A stretch of 23,223 nt of DNA. It comes from an uncultured Paraprevotella sp. (lineage in GTDB: Bacteria > Bacteroidota > Bacteroidia > Bacteroidales > Bacteroidaceae). Shown piece after piece: positions 12,160 to 20,618 of this stretch. Position 1 is the first letter of the stretch, and each line of letters begins with the position of its first letter. Where the stretch lies: the NCBI GenBank assembly GCA_910584955.1, contig CAJUDC010000027.1, forward strand, positions 1 through 23,223, given 5' to 3'. The translations under genes were made by a program, and so were the position numbers. The notes under the pieces are model-generated. The model was not told the origin of the DNA, did no database searches, and saw nothing but the letters and a program-made list of their open reading frames with translations.

Positions 12160-15066
12160 TCAGGGTAGCTGTACCTTAAAACTGTGACTTTCTTTTTCGG
12201 TTTCTACGGTAAGAACGTATGTGTTTTTGGTCAACGTACCGATTTTCAGTGTATTCCCCCGACGGGTTTCTTTTACCGTCTTTCCTTTGGTATTGATCAG
12301 CCGTATTTTTCGGATGGGGGTTGGGGCTGTCACGTGAATCAGGCCGCTGTCTACGCGATACGTGATTTCCGAATTTGCGTCGGGGGTTTCAATGTCCGTG
12401 GCTTCCTCGTAAGAGATGATTTTGAACAGGTAGCTGTCCTTGCGGGCTTCGTTGCCGGGTTGCATCCGGTTGTCCTCTACCGTCCAGAATTTGGTTCCGC
12501 TCTCTCCGGCATTCTGAATGGAGAACAGACCGCCCATCTCCGTGAGAACATACGTGTTCCAGTCGTCGCTGTAAGCATTGACGCCGAAGTTGCCGAGCTC
12601 ATTTATATACCGCCCGTCTTTGTGACTGGTCAGTTTATATCGTCCGGTGCTTTCTACCGGAGTGAATTTCCATAATTGCTGGTCGCGGGACAGCGGACTT
12701 CTTTTCTTAAACACGGGGGCTCCTCCTCTTCCGCCCGGATTGCCGTTGGTGAGATATTGGTCGCCCCACATGATGTAGTAGCGCGTGCCTTCCACGATTG
12801 ACGGATGGGTCTCGGCTTTTCCTACGGGAATAATCTCGAAAATGAAGTTACCCGACTTGATCGTGTTCGCAGTACCCTGCTGGATACGTGTTCCGTTGCT
12901 GCTCCAGAATTTGTTACCGGCCGATCCGGCGTTCTGGATGGCATACTTGCCGTTCATACGGTAAATGTTGTAGGAATGCCAGGACGCGTCGTAGGGATTG
13001 GTAGTCTTATTGGCCCAGAAACTACCGTTTTCGTTGATGTAGCGTCCGTCTTGTGCGTTGACGATCTTGTAGCGCTCGGTTTCCGCATCCAACGAAATGA
13101 TCCATTCCTGCCGTTGCGGGTTTATATCGTCCACATTGGTTTCGAATACGGGATAGTCGCCCGTTCTGTCGGGATTGGCATTCTTGTCGGTCAGATACTT
13201 GCCGTTGTATTTGATGTAATAACGTCCTTCTTCCAGCAGTTCGGCAGGGAATATGTCGAGCATGTAGTCGAATTTTTGTTTGTAGGCACGTACCAGGCTG
13301 GAGGTATGCTTTTTGAGGAACGGAACCACGACCTCGCCGGCTACCGTCGGATTCGGTTTTTTGATAGACCCTTCGAAGTTGCGGGAGATGATGGCCTTTT
13401 GGGCAATTTCCAGTTCCTTCAGTTCCTGGTAAAGCTGTACGAATGATTCTTTGTTTTCCTGAGCCAAGGCGTGGTAAAGTCCCATGATTTTCTGACCGCG
13501 CTGCCCCAGTATTTTCATGACTTGCAGCCAGGGAGTGATTTCGGCGATAAGTTCCGGTTCCGAACTACTGCCTAATAATTCATCGGCTGTTGCAATCAAC
13601 GTATCGAATTGGAGGGTCATTTTTTCCACGGCTTCTTTGTTATAGCCGTTTTCCATTTCGGTGGCGAAAATGTCGGCTGCTGCCCGGAACGTGGCCGATT
13701 CACCGGAACGGCGCAGACCGTGGCCGGTGGGACCCAAATCTATATTGTTCTCACAGAACACATGAAAGGCTTTTTCATGTTCCGGCATCAGGTAGCGGAT
13801 GGCACGCAGCCAGGAAGAGTTGGCATCGTAGGCAGTCATGTTCCATGTGTAGTCGGCAATACTGTAGAGCGACACCTTGGATGCTTCGGCATATTCCATC
13901 GGATTGCTGGTGAAACCGCTTAGCTGGGAAGCGATGTTCGTGTCGTTGCCATAGGTAGGACCCATTAGAAGCCGGTCGATGCAATAGTCGTTTACGGGGT
14001 AGTTCAGCCAGATGTATGCTTTGCGTCGGATTTGGGCATTGATCCAGTCCATGTCGCTTTTGTTGATCATATCCACCACGCTGTTTCCCGTCCACATAAT
14101 TCGTACGTCGGCGTCCATGCGGGTACCGAGTGTGGTCAGGTAGTCGCCGCTGGTCCATCCCTTATTATATTGTGTGGGACAAAGGATAAGCGGTGCCACG
14201 TCGGTGTGCTTGTGGGTAAATTCCGCGTTGATGTAATTCATCAGTTGTGCCTGCTTGATGCCGCTGGATCCTTCGCCGGAAATATCGTCGAAGAAGACGG
14301 CAAAGGTGCGTACTCCCAGTTGGTACATGGTTTCCAGTTTACGAACGATGTTGAGGCTGTCGGTGCGATTCCACTTTATATCGTTGCCCGGATGGATGGC
14401 CCATACGAATTGTACTTTGTTCTTGTGGGCGGCCTCTACCAGTTCGCCTAGTTTGGCAGCCTCCGCAGCCGGGTAGTTTTCGCGCCATCTGCTTCGGTGA
14501 TACGGATCGTCTTTAGGGCCGTAGATATAAATGTTCATCTTGTTGCGGCCGTAGAACTCGAATTGGCGAACGCGGTCGGTCTGGCTCCAGGGATTACCGT
14601 AAAAGCCTTCCACGACGCCACGGTCGGATACATCGGGGTAGTCCGTCACGGTGACACTCATCACTTCAGGCTGGGAAGCGATTTGCAGATAGGTCTGTAC
14701 GCCGTAAAAAGTTCCGCGTTCGTCGTTTCCGGCAATGACTACCTGTTGGGGTTCTACCTTCAGATAATATCCTTCTTCTTTCGACGGGATCTGGGCTTCA
14801 TAGGCCGAAACAGCTTTGTCGCCTCGTTCGCCGATGATTATTTTTACAGGACCGTTACCGATAGACAGGGTGGATTTCAATAAGGCTACGGCATCCGTGT
14901 CGGCCTCTTGTTCGCCCGTCAACGTATATGACACGGTGCGGTCGAAAGCTTTGTCGCCCCATGTGACGGACTGGGGCAGGGGAGATACGGTGACGGTCTG
15001 TGCCCGAAGTGATGCAATGCCGCAAAGACAAAACGCAAGCACGAAAGTCAGTAGGCTTGTTTTCAT
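12160..15066 (-). CDS. Secreted GH84 beta-N-acetylglucosaminidase with two C-terminal repeats and a T9SS-like tail
   Basis: A 968-residue glycosidase that by family removes beta-linked GlcNAc (hexosaminidase/O-GlcNAcase or hyaluronidase-like activity) from host glycans. It has a signal peptide (MKTSLLTFVLAFCLCGIASL, cut near RAQ, 23). A GH20b-like N-terminal domain (about 24-145) precedes the NAGidase catalytic barrel starting at RGVVEGFYGNPW (149-160), with the catalytic pair D260-D261 in FFDDISGEG and substrate residues around WTGNSVVD (325-332). A helical part runs to about 610. Two related ~130-residue units follow (614-747 and 760-885), sharing DGRYINE, IQNAG and KFW, probably beta-trefoil carbohydrate-binding modules. 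The last ~60 residues (IRLINTKGKTVKE...GTLTKNTYVLTV) resemble a type A T9SS sorting domain. It is a single gene with its own promoter and terminator; no SusC/SusD pair is nearby. Confidence 0.92.
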   Translation of the reverse strand: MKTSLLTFVLAFCLCGIASLRAQTVTVSPLPQSVTWGDKAFDRTVSYTLTGEQEADTDAVALLKSTLSIGNGPVKIIIGERGDKAVSAYEAQIPSKEEGYYLKVEPQQVVIAGNDERGTFYGVQTYLQIASQPEVMSVTVTDYPDVSDRGVVEGFYGNPWSQTDRVRQFEFYGRNKMNIYIYGPKDDPYHRSRWRENYPAAEAAKLGELVEAAHKNKVQFVWAIHPGNDIKWNRTDSLNIVRKLETMYQLGVRTFAVFFDDISGEGSSGIKQAQLMNYINAEFTHKHTDVAPLILCPTQYNKGWTSGDYLTTLGTRMDADVRIMWTGNSVVDMINKSDMDWINAQIRRKAYIWLNYPVNDYCIDRLLMGPTYGNDTNIASQLSGFTSNPMEYAEASKVSLYSIADYTWNMTAYDANSSWLRAIRYLMPEHEKAFHVFCENNIDLGPTGHGLRRSGESATFRAAADIFATEMENGYNKEAVEKMTLQFDTLIATADELLGSSSEPELIAEITPWLQVMKILGQRGQKIMGLYHALAQENKESFVQLYQELKELEIAQKAIISRNFEGSIKKPNPTVAGEVVVPFLKKHTSSLVRAYKQKFDYMLDIFPAELLEEGRYYIKYNGKYLTDKNANPDRTGDYPVFETNVDDINPQRQEWIISLDAETERYKIVNAQDGRYINENGSFWANKTTNPYDASWHSYNIYRMNGKYAIQNAGSAGNKFWSSNGTRIQQGTANTIKSGNFIFEIIPVGKAETHPSIVEGTRYYIMWGDQYLTNGNPGGRGGAPVFKKRSPLSRDQQLWKFTPVESTGRYKLTSHKDGRYINELGNFGVNAYSDDWNTYVLTEMGGLFSIQNAGESGTKFWTVEDNRMQPGNEARKDSYLFKIISYEEATDIETPDANSEITYRVDSGLIHVTAPTPIRKIRLINTKGKTVKETRRGNTLKIGTLTKNTYVLTVETEKESHSFKVQLP

Positions 15067-15108
15067 ACGTTAAGTAATTTTTTGGAATAGGGTTAATAGT
15101 ATTTTTTA

Positions 15109-15141
15109 CAAATGTAGCTTTTGTTTCGGAATACGCCCAAA
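15109..15141 (-). promoter_or_regulatory. Promoter of the GH84 gene
   Basis: On the minus strand TTTG (15138-15141), a 21-bp spacer, then TACATTTG (15109-15116). It matches TTTG / TAnnTTTG and implies a leader of roughly 35 nt. Confidence 0.68.
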
Positions 15142-15192
15142 TTTTACAGGTAAAAAGCAACTTTTTTCTGTTTTTTCCTTCTGAAAAACAGC

Positions 15193-15237
15193 AATCCCCC
15201 GCTTTTTTCATCGAAAAGGAAGAAAAAGCGGGGGATT
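15193..15237 (-). terminator. Terminator of the CoA-transferase gene
   Basis: A perfect 15-bp stem, AATCCCCCGCTTTTT (15193-15207) with its complement (15223-15237), and a 15-nt loop, 30 bp after the CoA-transferase stop. On the minus strand it is followed by GCTGTTTTTC. Confidence 0.8.
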
Positions 15238-15267
15238 ATTGTCAGGGAGTAAAAAAGTATACTTGTG

Positions 15268-16779
15268 TTACTTGATGTATTCTGCCCAGTCGGTCAGGCG
15301 CATATCTCCTTTGCGCTGGAAAGTGTCGTGCATGGCAAATGCAGCCGACAGGCAATGGTGCGTATGTCCTTTGTGCTTGGCGGCGTATGCCAGATAGTCG
15401 CGTAACATCGGTTGGTAGTCGGGATGAGCCACTTTAATCAGCTCTTCGGCTTTTTCCATAGAGCATTTGCCGCGAAGGTCGGCTACGCCGTATTCCGTGA
15501 TGACGGCGTCCACGAAATGACTGGTATGATCGATGTGCGAGCAGAAGGGCACGATGCTGCTGATGGCTCCTCCCTTTGTTGTGGAACCGCAGGTGAAGAT
15601 ACTCAGATAAGCGTTGTTCGTGAAATCGGCCGATCCTCCGATACCGTTCATCATCTTCGTACCGCAGATCTTGGTTGAGTTCACGTGACCGTAAATGTCT
15701 ACTTCGATAGCCGTGTTCAGAGAGCATACGCCGATGCGGGCGATAACTTCGGGGCAGTTGGATATTTCGGAAGGCCGTAGCACCAGTTTATCCTTAAAGA
15801 AATCCATATCGTTGTAGATGCCTTGCAAGCATTCGTTGGTGACGGTAAGCGAGCAGGCCGAAGCCGTCAGCACACGTCCTTCGCGCATCAGTTGTACCGG
15901 TGCGTCCTGGAGCACTTCGGTATAGATATTGAAATTAGGGACGTCGGGGCAACGGCCTAATGCGCCCAATACGGCATTTGCACCGCTGCCTACGCCGCTT
16001 TGCAGGTTCAGGAAGGAAGGAGGAATCTTTCCGCTTCTTAAATTGGCAAGCAGGAAGTCGGCCACGTTTTGTCCGATCTGCGTCGTGATGGCGTCTGCCT
16101 CCTTGAAAGCACGGGCTTCATCGGGTATATTGCATTCTACAACGCCCATAATCCGATTCGCCTCTACTTCGATATACGGTTTGCCGATGCGGTCATTGGC
16201 TTTCATGATCATAATCGGTTTGCGGTAGGGATGGTCCTCGATTTCATATACATCGTGGATGCCCATACAGTTTTTGCTGTGGAAAGCGTTCAGTTCGATG
16301 AGGATGCCTTTTTGAGCCAGTCGGCAGACGGTCGGACTGATGCCGCCGGCGGCTGTCAGATAGATGCGGGCTTTGTCGCCTACGCGTTCTACTTCGCAAG
16401 CTTCGATAACGGCCCAATCTACTTGTCCCAAGTAGCCCTGGCGGATTTGGGTTGCCATATTCGACAAGTTCAAATCGGAATAGGACAATTCGTTGTTGTT
16501 CACATGTTTGCGAAAATCCGAGTTGGTTGTATAAGGTGTTCTAAACCGAATGGCTTGTGCGTTGGCAAGCGCTCCGTCACAGCTTTGACCGGTAGAAGCT
16601 CCGGTGAAGATATTTATTTTGAATTCGTTTCCGGCTGCGTGTTCGGATTCCGCAATTTTAGCTATTTCAGCCGGAATGCTTTTGGGGGCACCTGCCGGTG
16701 TGAATCCACTCAGACCGATGGTATCTCCATTTTTTACGAGCGAGGCTGCCTCGGCAGCAGTAATTCTTTTAAATTCCAT
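15268..16779 (-). CDS. Acetyl-CoA hydrolase/CoA-transferase family protein (succinyl-CoA:acetate CoA-transferase type)
   Basis: A class I CoA-transferase of 503 residues. It would move CoA between acyl groups such as succinyl-CoA and acetate (or act as acetyl-CoA hydrolase), consistent with mixed acetate/succinate/propionate fermentation in Bacteroidales. Family marks are GLSGFTPAGAPKSIP near the N-terminus (22-36), the expected active-site glutamate E288 in NIYTEVLQDAP, and the oxyanion glycine loop NGIGGSADF (378-386), followed by a conserved ITEYGVADLRGK block. The architecture matches AarC/Cat1-like enzymes; sequence alone does not settle transferase versus hydrolase or the acyl partner. 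It is a single-gene unit on the minus strand with its own promoter and terminator. Confidence 0.9.
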   Translation of the reverse strand: MEFKRITAAEAASLVKNGDTIGLSGFTPAGAPKSIPAEIAKIAESEHAAGNEFKINIFTGASTGQSCDGALANAQAIRFRTPYTTNSDFRKHVNNNELSYSDLNLSNMATQIRQGYLGQVDWAVIEACEVERVGDKARIYLTAAGGISPTVCRLAQKGILIELNAFHSKNCMGIHDVYEIEDHPYRKPIMIMKANDRIGKPYIEVEANRIMGVVECNIPDEARAFKEADAITTQIGQNVADFLLANLRSGKIPPSFLNLQSGVGSGANAVLGALGRCPDVPNFNIYTEVLQDAPVQLMREGRVLTASACSLTVTNECLQGIYNDMDFFKDKLVLRPSEISNCPEVIARIGVCSLNTAIEVDIYGHVNSTKICGTKMMNGIGGSADFTNNAYLSIFTCGSTTKGGAISSIVPFCSHIDHTSHFVDAVITEYGVADLRGKCSMEKAEELIKVAHPDYQPMLRDYLAYAAKHKGHTHHCLSAAFAMHDTFQRKGDMRLTDWAEYIK

Positions 16780-16827
16780 GGGATCAGAAGATTTATACGG
16801 TTTCTTACTCTTTATTTAAAATTGGGG

Positions 16828-16835
16828 CAAAGGTA
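16828..16835 (-). promoter_or_regulatory. -7 promoter element of the CoA-transferase gene
   Basis: TACCTTTG on the minus strand matches TAnnTTTG, 48 bp before the ATG at 16779. A -33 TTTG was not found at the usual distance. Confidence 0.55.
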
Positions 16836-17105
16836 TATAATTTTTTTGAAAAGGGTTGTGAAACCGCATAAAAACATGATTTTTCCTTTTTCAAGGAGGG
16901 GGCGTTCTCTTTTTTCGGAGACGGAGTGTTGTTTTTTTCTGCTCGGATTCGGCTGAAGAACTTGAGATTTGCGGTTGTACGGCAAGGGATGAAGAGGTGA
17001 AGTAAGGCAGCGGATCCGATTACCGTTAGTGTTTTTTAACAACTCCGGCAAAACTCTTTCCGTGCTTTACCTCTTTCATATCATGTTTGTCTGATTGAAA
17101 ATGGC

Positions 17106-17113
17106 TATCTTTG
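17106..17113 (+). promoter_or_regulatory. -7 promoter element of miaB, very close to the start codon
   Basis: TATCTTTG matches TAnnTTTG, with TTTG at 17086-17089 upstream but at a short 16-bp spacing. The ATG at 17127 is only 13 bp after the element, so the mRNA leader would be under about 10 nt, or about 13 nt if the ATG at 17133 is used. Confidence 0.55.
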
Positions 17114-17126
17114 CAGCCAAAATCAA

Positions 17127-18470
17127 ATGGTGATGAAAAAGCTCCTGATAGAGACCTACGGATGCCAGATGAATGTGGCTGACAGCGAGGTGGTGGCTTC
17201 CGTGATGGGAGTAGCCGGGTATGAAGTGTGCGACGATCTGGATGAGGCGGATGCCGTATTCCTGAATACCTGTTCGGTGCGTGATAATGCCGAACAGAAG
17301 ATTATTAATCGTCTGGAATTTTTTCAAGCCTTGCGCAAGAAAGGGCGTCGTCTTATCGTGGGCGTATTGGGCTGTATGGCGGAGCGGGTGAAAGAGAAAC
17401 TTATCGAAGACTATCATGCCGATATAGTGGTAGGGCCTGATGCGTACTTGTCGTTGCCCGATCTGATCGGACAGGTGGAATTGGGGCATAAGGCCATTAA
17501 TGTAGAGTTGTCCACCACGGAAACGTATCGGGATGTGGTGCCGCAACGCATCTGCGGAAACCGGATTTCGGGATTTGTGAGCATTATGCGCGGTTGTGAT
17601 AATTTCTGTCATTATTGCATCGTCCCTTATACGCGAGGGCGGGAGCGGAGCCGTGATGTGGAAAGTATATTAAAAGAAGTGCATGACCTGGAAAGCCGGG
17701 GATATAAAGAGGTAACCTTACTGGGACAGAACGTGAACTCGTATCATTGGGTGACGACCGGCGAAGGCGGTTCCGATGTCACTTTTCCCGAGTTGTTGAG
17801 ACGGGTGGCACGGGCTGTGCCCGCCATGCGGGTGCGGTTCACGACCTCGCATCCTAAAGACATGAGCGACGAAACGTTGCATGTCATAGCCGAAGAGCCG
17901 AATGTATGTCGTCATATTCATCTGCCGGTGCAGAGCGGGAGCGACCGGATTCTTGCACTGATGAACCGCAAATATACCCGGGAATGGTACATGGACCGGG
18001 TGCGGGCCATCCGTCGTATTCTGCCCGATTGCGGTTTGTCGACCGATATTTTTGCCGGTTACAGCTCCGAGACGGAAGAGGATCACCGGCAGTCGCTTTC
18101 TCTTATGCGGGAATGCGCTTACGACAGCGCGTTCATGTTTAAATATTCCGAGCGCCCCGGGACGTATGCTTCCCGCCATTTGCCCGATGATATTGATGAA
18201 GAAACCAAAATTCGGCGGTTGAATGAACTGATAGCCTTGCAGAACGAATTGTCGGCTGAGAGTAACCGTCGTCAGATCGGCCTTACGTGTGAGGTATTGG
18301 TAGAGGGCGTCAGCAAACGCTCCAAAGAGCAGTTGTACGGTCGCACGGAGCAGAACAAAGTGGTGGTTTTCGATCGGAAAAATCACCGGATCGGAGAATT
18401 TGTCCGTGTGCGGATAACGGATTCCTCGTCGGCTACGCTGAAAGGAGAAGTCTGCGACGATGAGAAATAA
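17127..18470 (+). CDS. miaB: tRNA-2-methylthio-N6-dimethylallyladenosine synthase
   Basis: A radical-SAM methylthiotransferase that adds a methylthio group to i6A37 in tRNAs reading UNN codons. The protein has 447 residues. The N-terminal UPF0004 domain binds one Fe-S cluster through C13 (ETYGCQMN), C49 (NTCSVR) and C83 (LGCMAER). The radical-SAM cluster ligands are C157, C161 and C164 in RGCDNFCHYCIVPYTRGRERSR. A TRAM RNA-binding domain covers about 380-445. The motif pattern and the GCQMN start favour MiaB over RimO and MtaB. Two ATGs are possible (17127 and 17133); many relatives have a longer N-terminus, but the promoter at 17106 rules out an upstream start. It stands just before the ftsX operon. 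Confidence 0.95.
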   Translation: MVMKKLLIETYGCQMNVADSEVVASVMGVAGYEVCDDLDEADAVFLNTCSVRDNAEQKIINRLEFFQALRKKGRRLIVGVLGCMAERVKEKLIEDYHADIVVGPDAYLSLPDLIGQVELGHKAINVELSTTETYRDVVPQRICGNRISGFVSIMRGCDNFCHYCIVPYTRGRERSRDVESILKEVHDLESRGYKEVTLLGQNVNSYHWVTTGEGGSDVTFPELLRRVARAVPAMRVRFTTSHPKDMSDETLHVIAEEPNVCRHIHLPVQSGSDRILALMNRKYTREWYMDRVRAIRRILPDCGLSTDIFAGYSSETEEDHRQSLSLMRECAYDSAFMFKYSERPGTYASRHLPDDIDEETKIRRLNELIALQNELSAESNRRQIGLTCEVLVEGVSKRSKEQLYGRTEQNKVVVFDRKNHRIGEFVRVRITDSSSATLKGEVCDDEK

Positions 18471-18477
18471 GATTGTT

Positions 18478-18513
18478 AAAGCCTGTTAAATTTATACGAT
18501 ACCGAGGCTTTTT
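18478..18513 (+). terminator. Candidate terminator of miaB
   Basis: AAAGCCT (18478-18484) pairs with AGGCTTT (18505-18511) across a 20-nt loop, ending in a five-T run. It is short and abuts the ftsX promoter, so part of the transcription may read through into ftsX. Confidence 0.42.
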
Positions 18514-18517
18514 GACT

Positions 18518-18525
18518 TATTTTTG
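18518..18525 (+). promoter_or_regulatory. -7 promoter element of the ftsX operon
   Basis: TATTTTTG matches TAnnTTTG, 52 bp before the ftsX ATG at 18578. No -33 element was evident. Confidence 0.5.
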
Positions 18526-18577
18526 CAGGATACGCCTCTTTAATTGTCTGAAATAAATTCGAATCCGAACAGGGAAA

Positions 18578-19450
18578 ATGGGAAAGCGGAAGACTAAAAA
18601 TTTTACAGGGATGCAATTGTTCACTTCCTGTATCAGCACTACGCTGGTGCTGGTGTTGCTAGGTTTGGTGGTGTTTTGCGTCCTTACGGCCAAACGTTTG
18701 TCCGATTCCGTACGGGAACAACTTTCGGTAACGGTTCTGTTGACGGACAATGCCGGAGAGGGTGATGCCGGACGTTTGGAAACCCTGTTGCGTACGGAGC
18801 GTTTTGTGAACAACATGGTATATGTCTCCAAAGAGCAGGCCCTGAAGGAACAGGTGGCCGCTATGGGGAGCGATCCTTCCGAATTTCTGGGTTCGAATCC
18901 TTTTTCGGCTTCGTTTGAGTTGCAGATGAATGCCGATTATGCCAATACCGACAGTTTGTGCTGGATCACACAAAAGTTAAAGGCCAACCCCATGGTGGCG
19001 GATGTTTTTTACCAAAAAGACTTGATTGATAACTTGAATGCCAACTTGCAAAAGGTAAGCCTTGTTTTGCTGGTGCTGGCAGGACTTCTGATGTTTGTCT
19101 CTTTTGTTCTTATCAACAATACGGTCCGTCTGAGCATTTATTCACGGCGTTTTCTCATTCATACGATGAAGCTGGTGGGGGCCAGTTGGAGTTTTATTCG
19201 TCGTCCGTTCCTGTTGCGTTGTTTTTGGATCGGTGTGGCCTCTGCCGCCCTGGCGGATGGAGTTTTGTTGGGGACGATTCACTGGCTGGTGCGTTATGAC
19301 GCCGCTTTCAGCGAGTTGATTACGCCGGAAATAATTCTTCTGGTGTCTGCTTCCGTATGGGTTTGCGGTATTTTCATCACATTGGTATGTTCCTATTTCT
19401 CGGTGAACACCTATTTGAAGATGAAAGAAAACGATATGTACGAAATTTAG
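18578..19450 (+). CDS. ftsX: Cell division protein FtsX (ABC-type permease subunit)
   Basis: This is the inner-membrane partner of the ATPase FtsE; the complex activates septal peptidoglycan hydrolases during division. The 290-residue protein has the typical FtsX layout: cytoplasmic basic N-terminus, TM1 about 20-38, a large extracytoplasmic domain (about 40-158), then TM2 about 160-182, TM3 about 213-235 and TM4 about 252-275. The conserved cytoplasmic segment NTVRLSIYSRRFLIHTMKLVGAS (181-203) is a family mark; it contacts the ATPase. ftsE is not adjacent: the upstream gene is miaB. It is the first gene of a probable operon with DUF3098, uppP, truB, queA and folK. Confidence 0.93.
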   Translation: MGKRKTKNFTGMQLFTSCISTTLVLVLLGLVVFCVLTAKRLSDSVREQLSVTVLLTDNAGEGDAGRLETLLRTERFVNNMVYVSKEQALKEQVAAMGSDPSEFLGSNPFSASFELQMNADYANTDSLCWITQKLKANPMVADVFYQKDLIDNLNANLQKVSLVLLVLAGLLMFVSFVLINNTVRLSIYSRRFLIHTMKLVGASWSFIRRPFLLRCFWIGVASAALADGVLLGTIHWLVRYDAAFSELITPEIILLVSASVWVCGIFITLVCSYFSVNTYLKMKENDMYEI

Positions 19451-19477
19451 TGTAGAATCTTATAAGATAAATCTGTT

Positions 19478-19780
19478 ATGGATAAAAGAAATTTTGCATT
19501 CGACAAAACGAATTTCATGCTGTTGGCTGTCGGCATGGTGATCATTGTTACCGGTTTTATTCTCATGTCCGGTGCCGGCAGTACGGAGACAGTTTTTAAT
19601 CCCGACATCTTCAGCGTGCGTCGTATCAAGGTCGCTCCGGCGGTGTGTGTAGCCGGATTTGTTTTCATGATCTACGGCATCATGCACAAGCCGTCCGGTT
19701 CCTGCAATGACGCGGCAAAGGACTGCCGTGAAAGTGTGTCCGATGAAATAACCCGGGCGGATCAATCAAAGGAGGCATAG
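19478..19780 (+). CDS. DUF3098 family small membrane protein
   Basis: A 100-residue protein with two membrane segments near residues 13-31 and 52-68. The pattern is FAFDKTNFMLLAVGMVIIVTGFILMSG at 6-32, then a short loop FNPDIFSVRRIKVAP. This matches DUF3098, a Bacteroidetes family found next to ftsX, with no known function. The C-terminal tail is hydrophilic and probably cytosolic. It starts 27 bp after ftsX, and uppP starts 4 bp after its stop, so the three are almost certainly co-transcribed. Position suggests a helper role in division or lipid-carrier recycling, which is inference only. Confidence 0.85.
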   Translation: MDKRNFAFDKTNFMLLAVGMVIIVTGFILMSGAGSTETVFNPDIFSVRRIKVAPAVCVAGFVFMIYGIMHKPSGSCNDAAKDCRESVSDEITRADQSKEA

Positions 19781-19784
19781 GGCG

Positions 19785-20597
19785 ATGAGCGATTGGGAAG
19801 CTTTGCTGATGGGCCTGTTACAGGGGCTTACGGAATATTTGCCGGTGAGCAGCAGCGGGCATTTGACGATTGCCTCGCATTTGTTTGGTATCGATGGAGA
19901 GTCGAATCTTACGTTTACGATAGCTGTCCATGTGGCCACGGTGTGCAGTACGCTGGTGGTGCTTTGGAAGGAAATCGTGTGGATATTCAAAGGGCTGTTC
20001 GACTTCGGAAAGCCCGGTTTGAATGCCGAACAGCGTTATGCACTCAACATCCTCGTTTCCATGATTCCCGTAGGCATTGTGGGAGTCTTCTTTAAGGATA
20101 CGGTCGAGGCCATCTTTGGGAGCGGTCTGTTGGTGGTAGGTTGTTGCTTGCTGGTAACGGCTCTTCTGCTCACTTTTTCCTATTACGCCAGACCGCAGGC
20201 GAAGAAGGAAATTTCTTTGCGCGATGCTTTTGTCATCGGATTGGCTCAGGCGGTGGCCGTGTTGCCCGGTGTGTCCCGTTCCGGTTCCACCATTGCCACC
20301 GGTCTGTTGTTGGGGAACGACAAAGCCCATCTGGCCCGGTTTTCTTTTCTGATGGTGATACCTCCCATTTTGGGTGAGGCTTTGCTCGATGTGATAAAGG
20401 GGGTGAAAGACGGGACTTCCGCAGCTGTAGGCGATATTTCGCTGAGCGCGCTGGTCGTAGGCTTTTTTGCCGCTTTTGTTTCGGGATGCCTAGCCTGCAA
20501 ATGGATGATCAACCTGGTGAAGAAAGGCAAGCTGGTTTATTTTGCCGTTTATTGCGCACTGGTGGGAGCCATTCTTCTCGTATCTCATTTTTGTTAA
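19785..20597 (+). CDS. uppP: Undecaprenyl-diphosphatase
   Basis: An integral membrane phosphatase (BacA/UppP family) that dephosphorylates undecaprenyl diphosphate to recycle the carrier for peptidoglycan and O-antigen synthesis; overproduction gives bacitracin resistance in other bacteria. It has 270 residues with about eight hydrophobic segments. Active-site motifs are Q13-GLT-E17 followed by YLPVSSSGH (H26), and PGVSRSGST (161-169) with R165. The start ATG at 19785 is preceded by AAAGGAGG about 12 bp upstream, inside the end of the DUF3098 gene, which supports translational linkage. It lies in the operon between DUF3098 and truB. Confidence 0.95.
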   Translation: MSDWEALLMGLLQGLTEYLPVSSSGHLTIASHLFGIDGESNLTFTIAVHVATVCSTLVVLWKEIVWIFKGLFDFGKPGLNAEQRYALNILVSMIPVGIVGVFFKDTVEAIFGSGLLVVGCCLLVTALLLTFSYYARPQAKKEISLRDAFVIGLAQAVAVLPGVSRSGSTIATGLLLGNDKAHLARFSFLMVIPPILGEALLDVIKGVKDGTSAAVGDISLSALVVGFFAAFVSGCLACKWMINLVKKGKLVYFAVYCALVGAILLVSHFC

Positions 20598-20618
20598 ATC
20601 GCTAAAAGATAAAATTTT

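Larger units (their letters stand above)
16780..17126. other. Divergent intergenic region, no gene seen
   Basis: 347 bp between the CoA-transferase gene and miaB. It holds one promoter for each side (16828-16835 minus, 17106-17113 plus). The middle part, about 16850-17080, shows no convincing gene, repeat or strong hairpin. Confidence 0.6.

Noticed and set aside
16812..17051. Minus-strand open frame of 79 codons between the CoA-transferase gene and miaB
   Set aside because: Low-complexity basic translation that overlaps the CoA-transferase promoter, with no supporting features.
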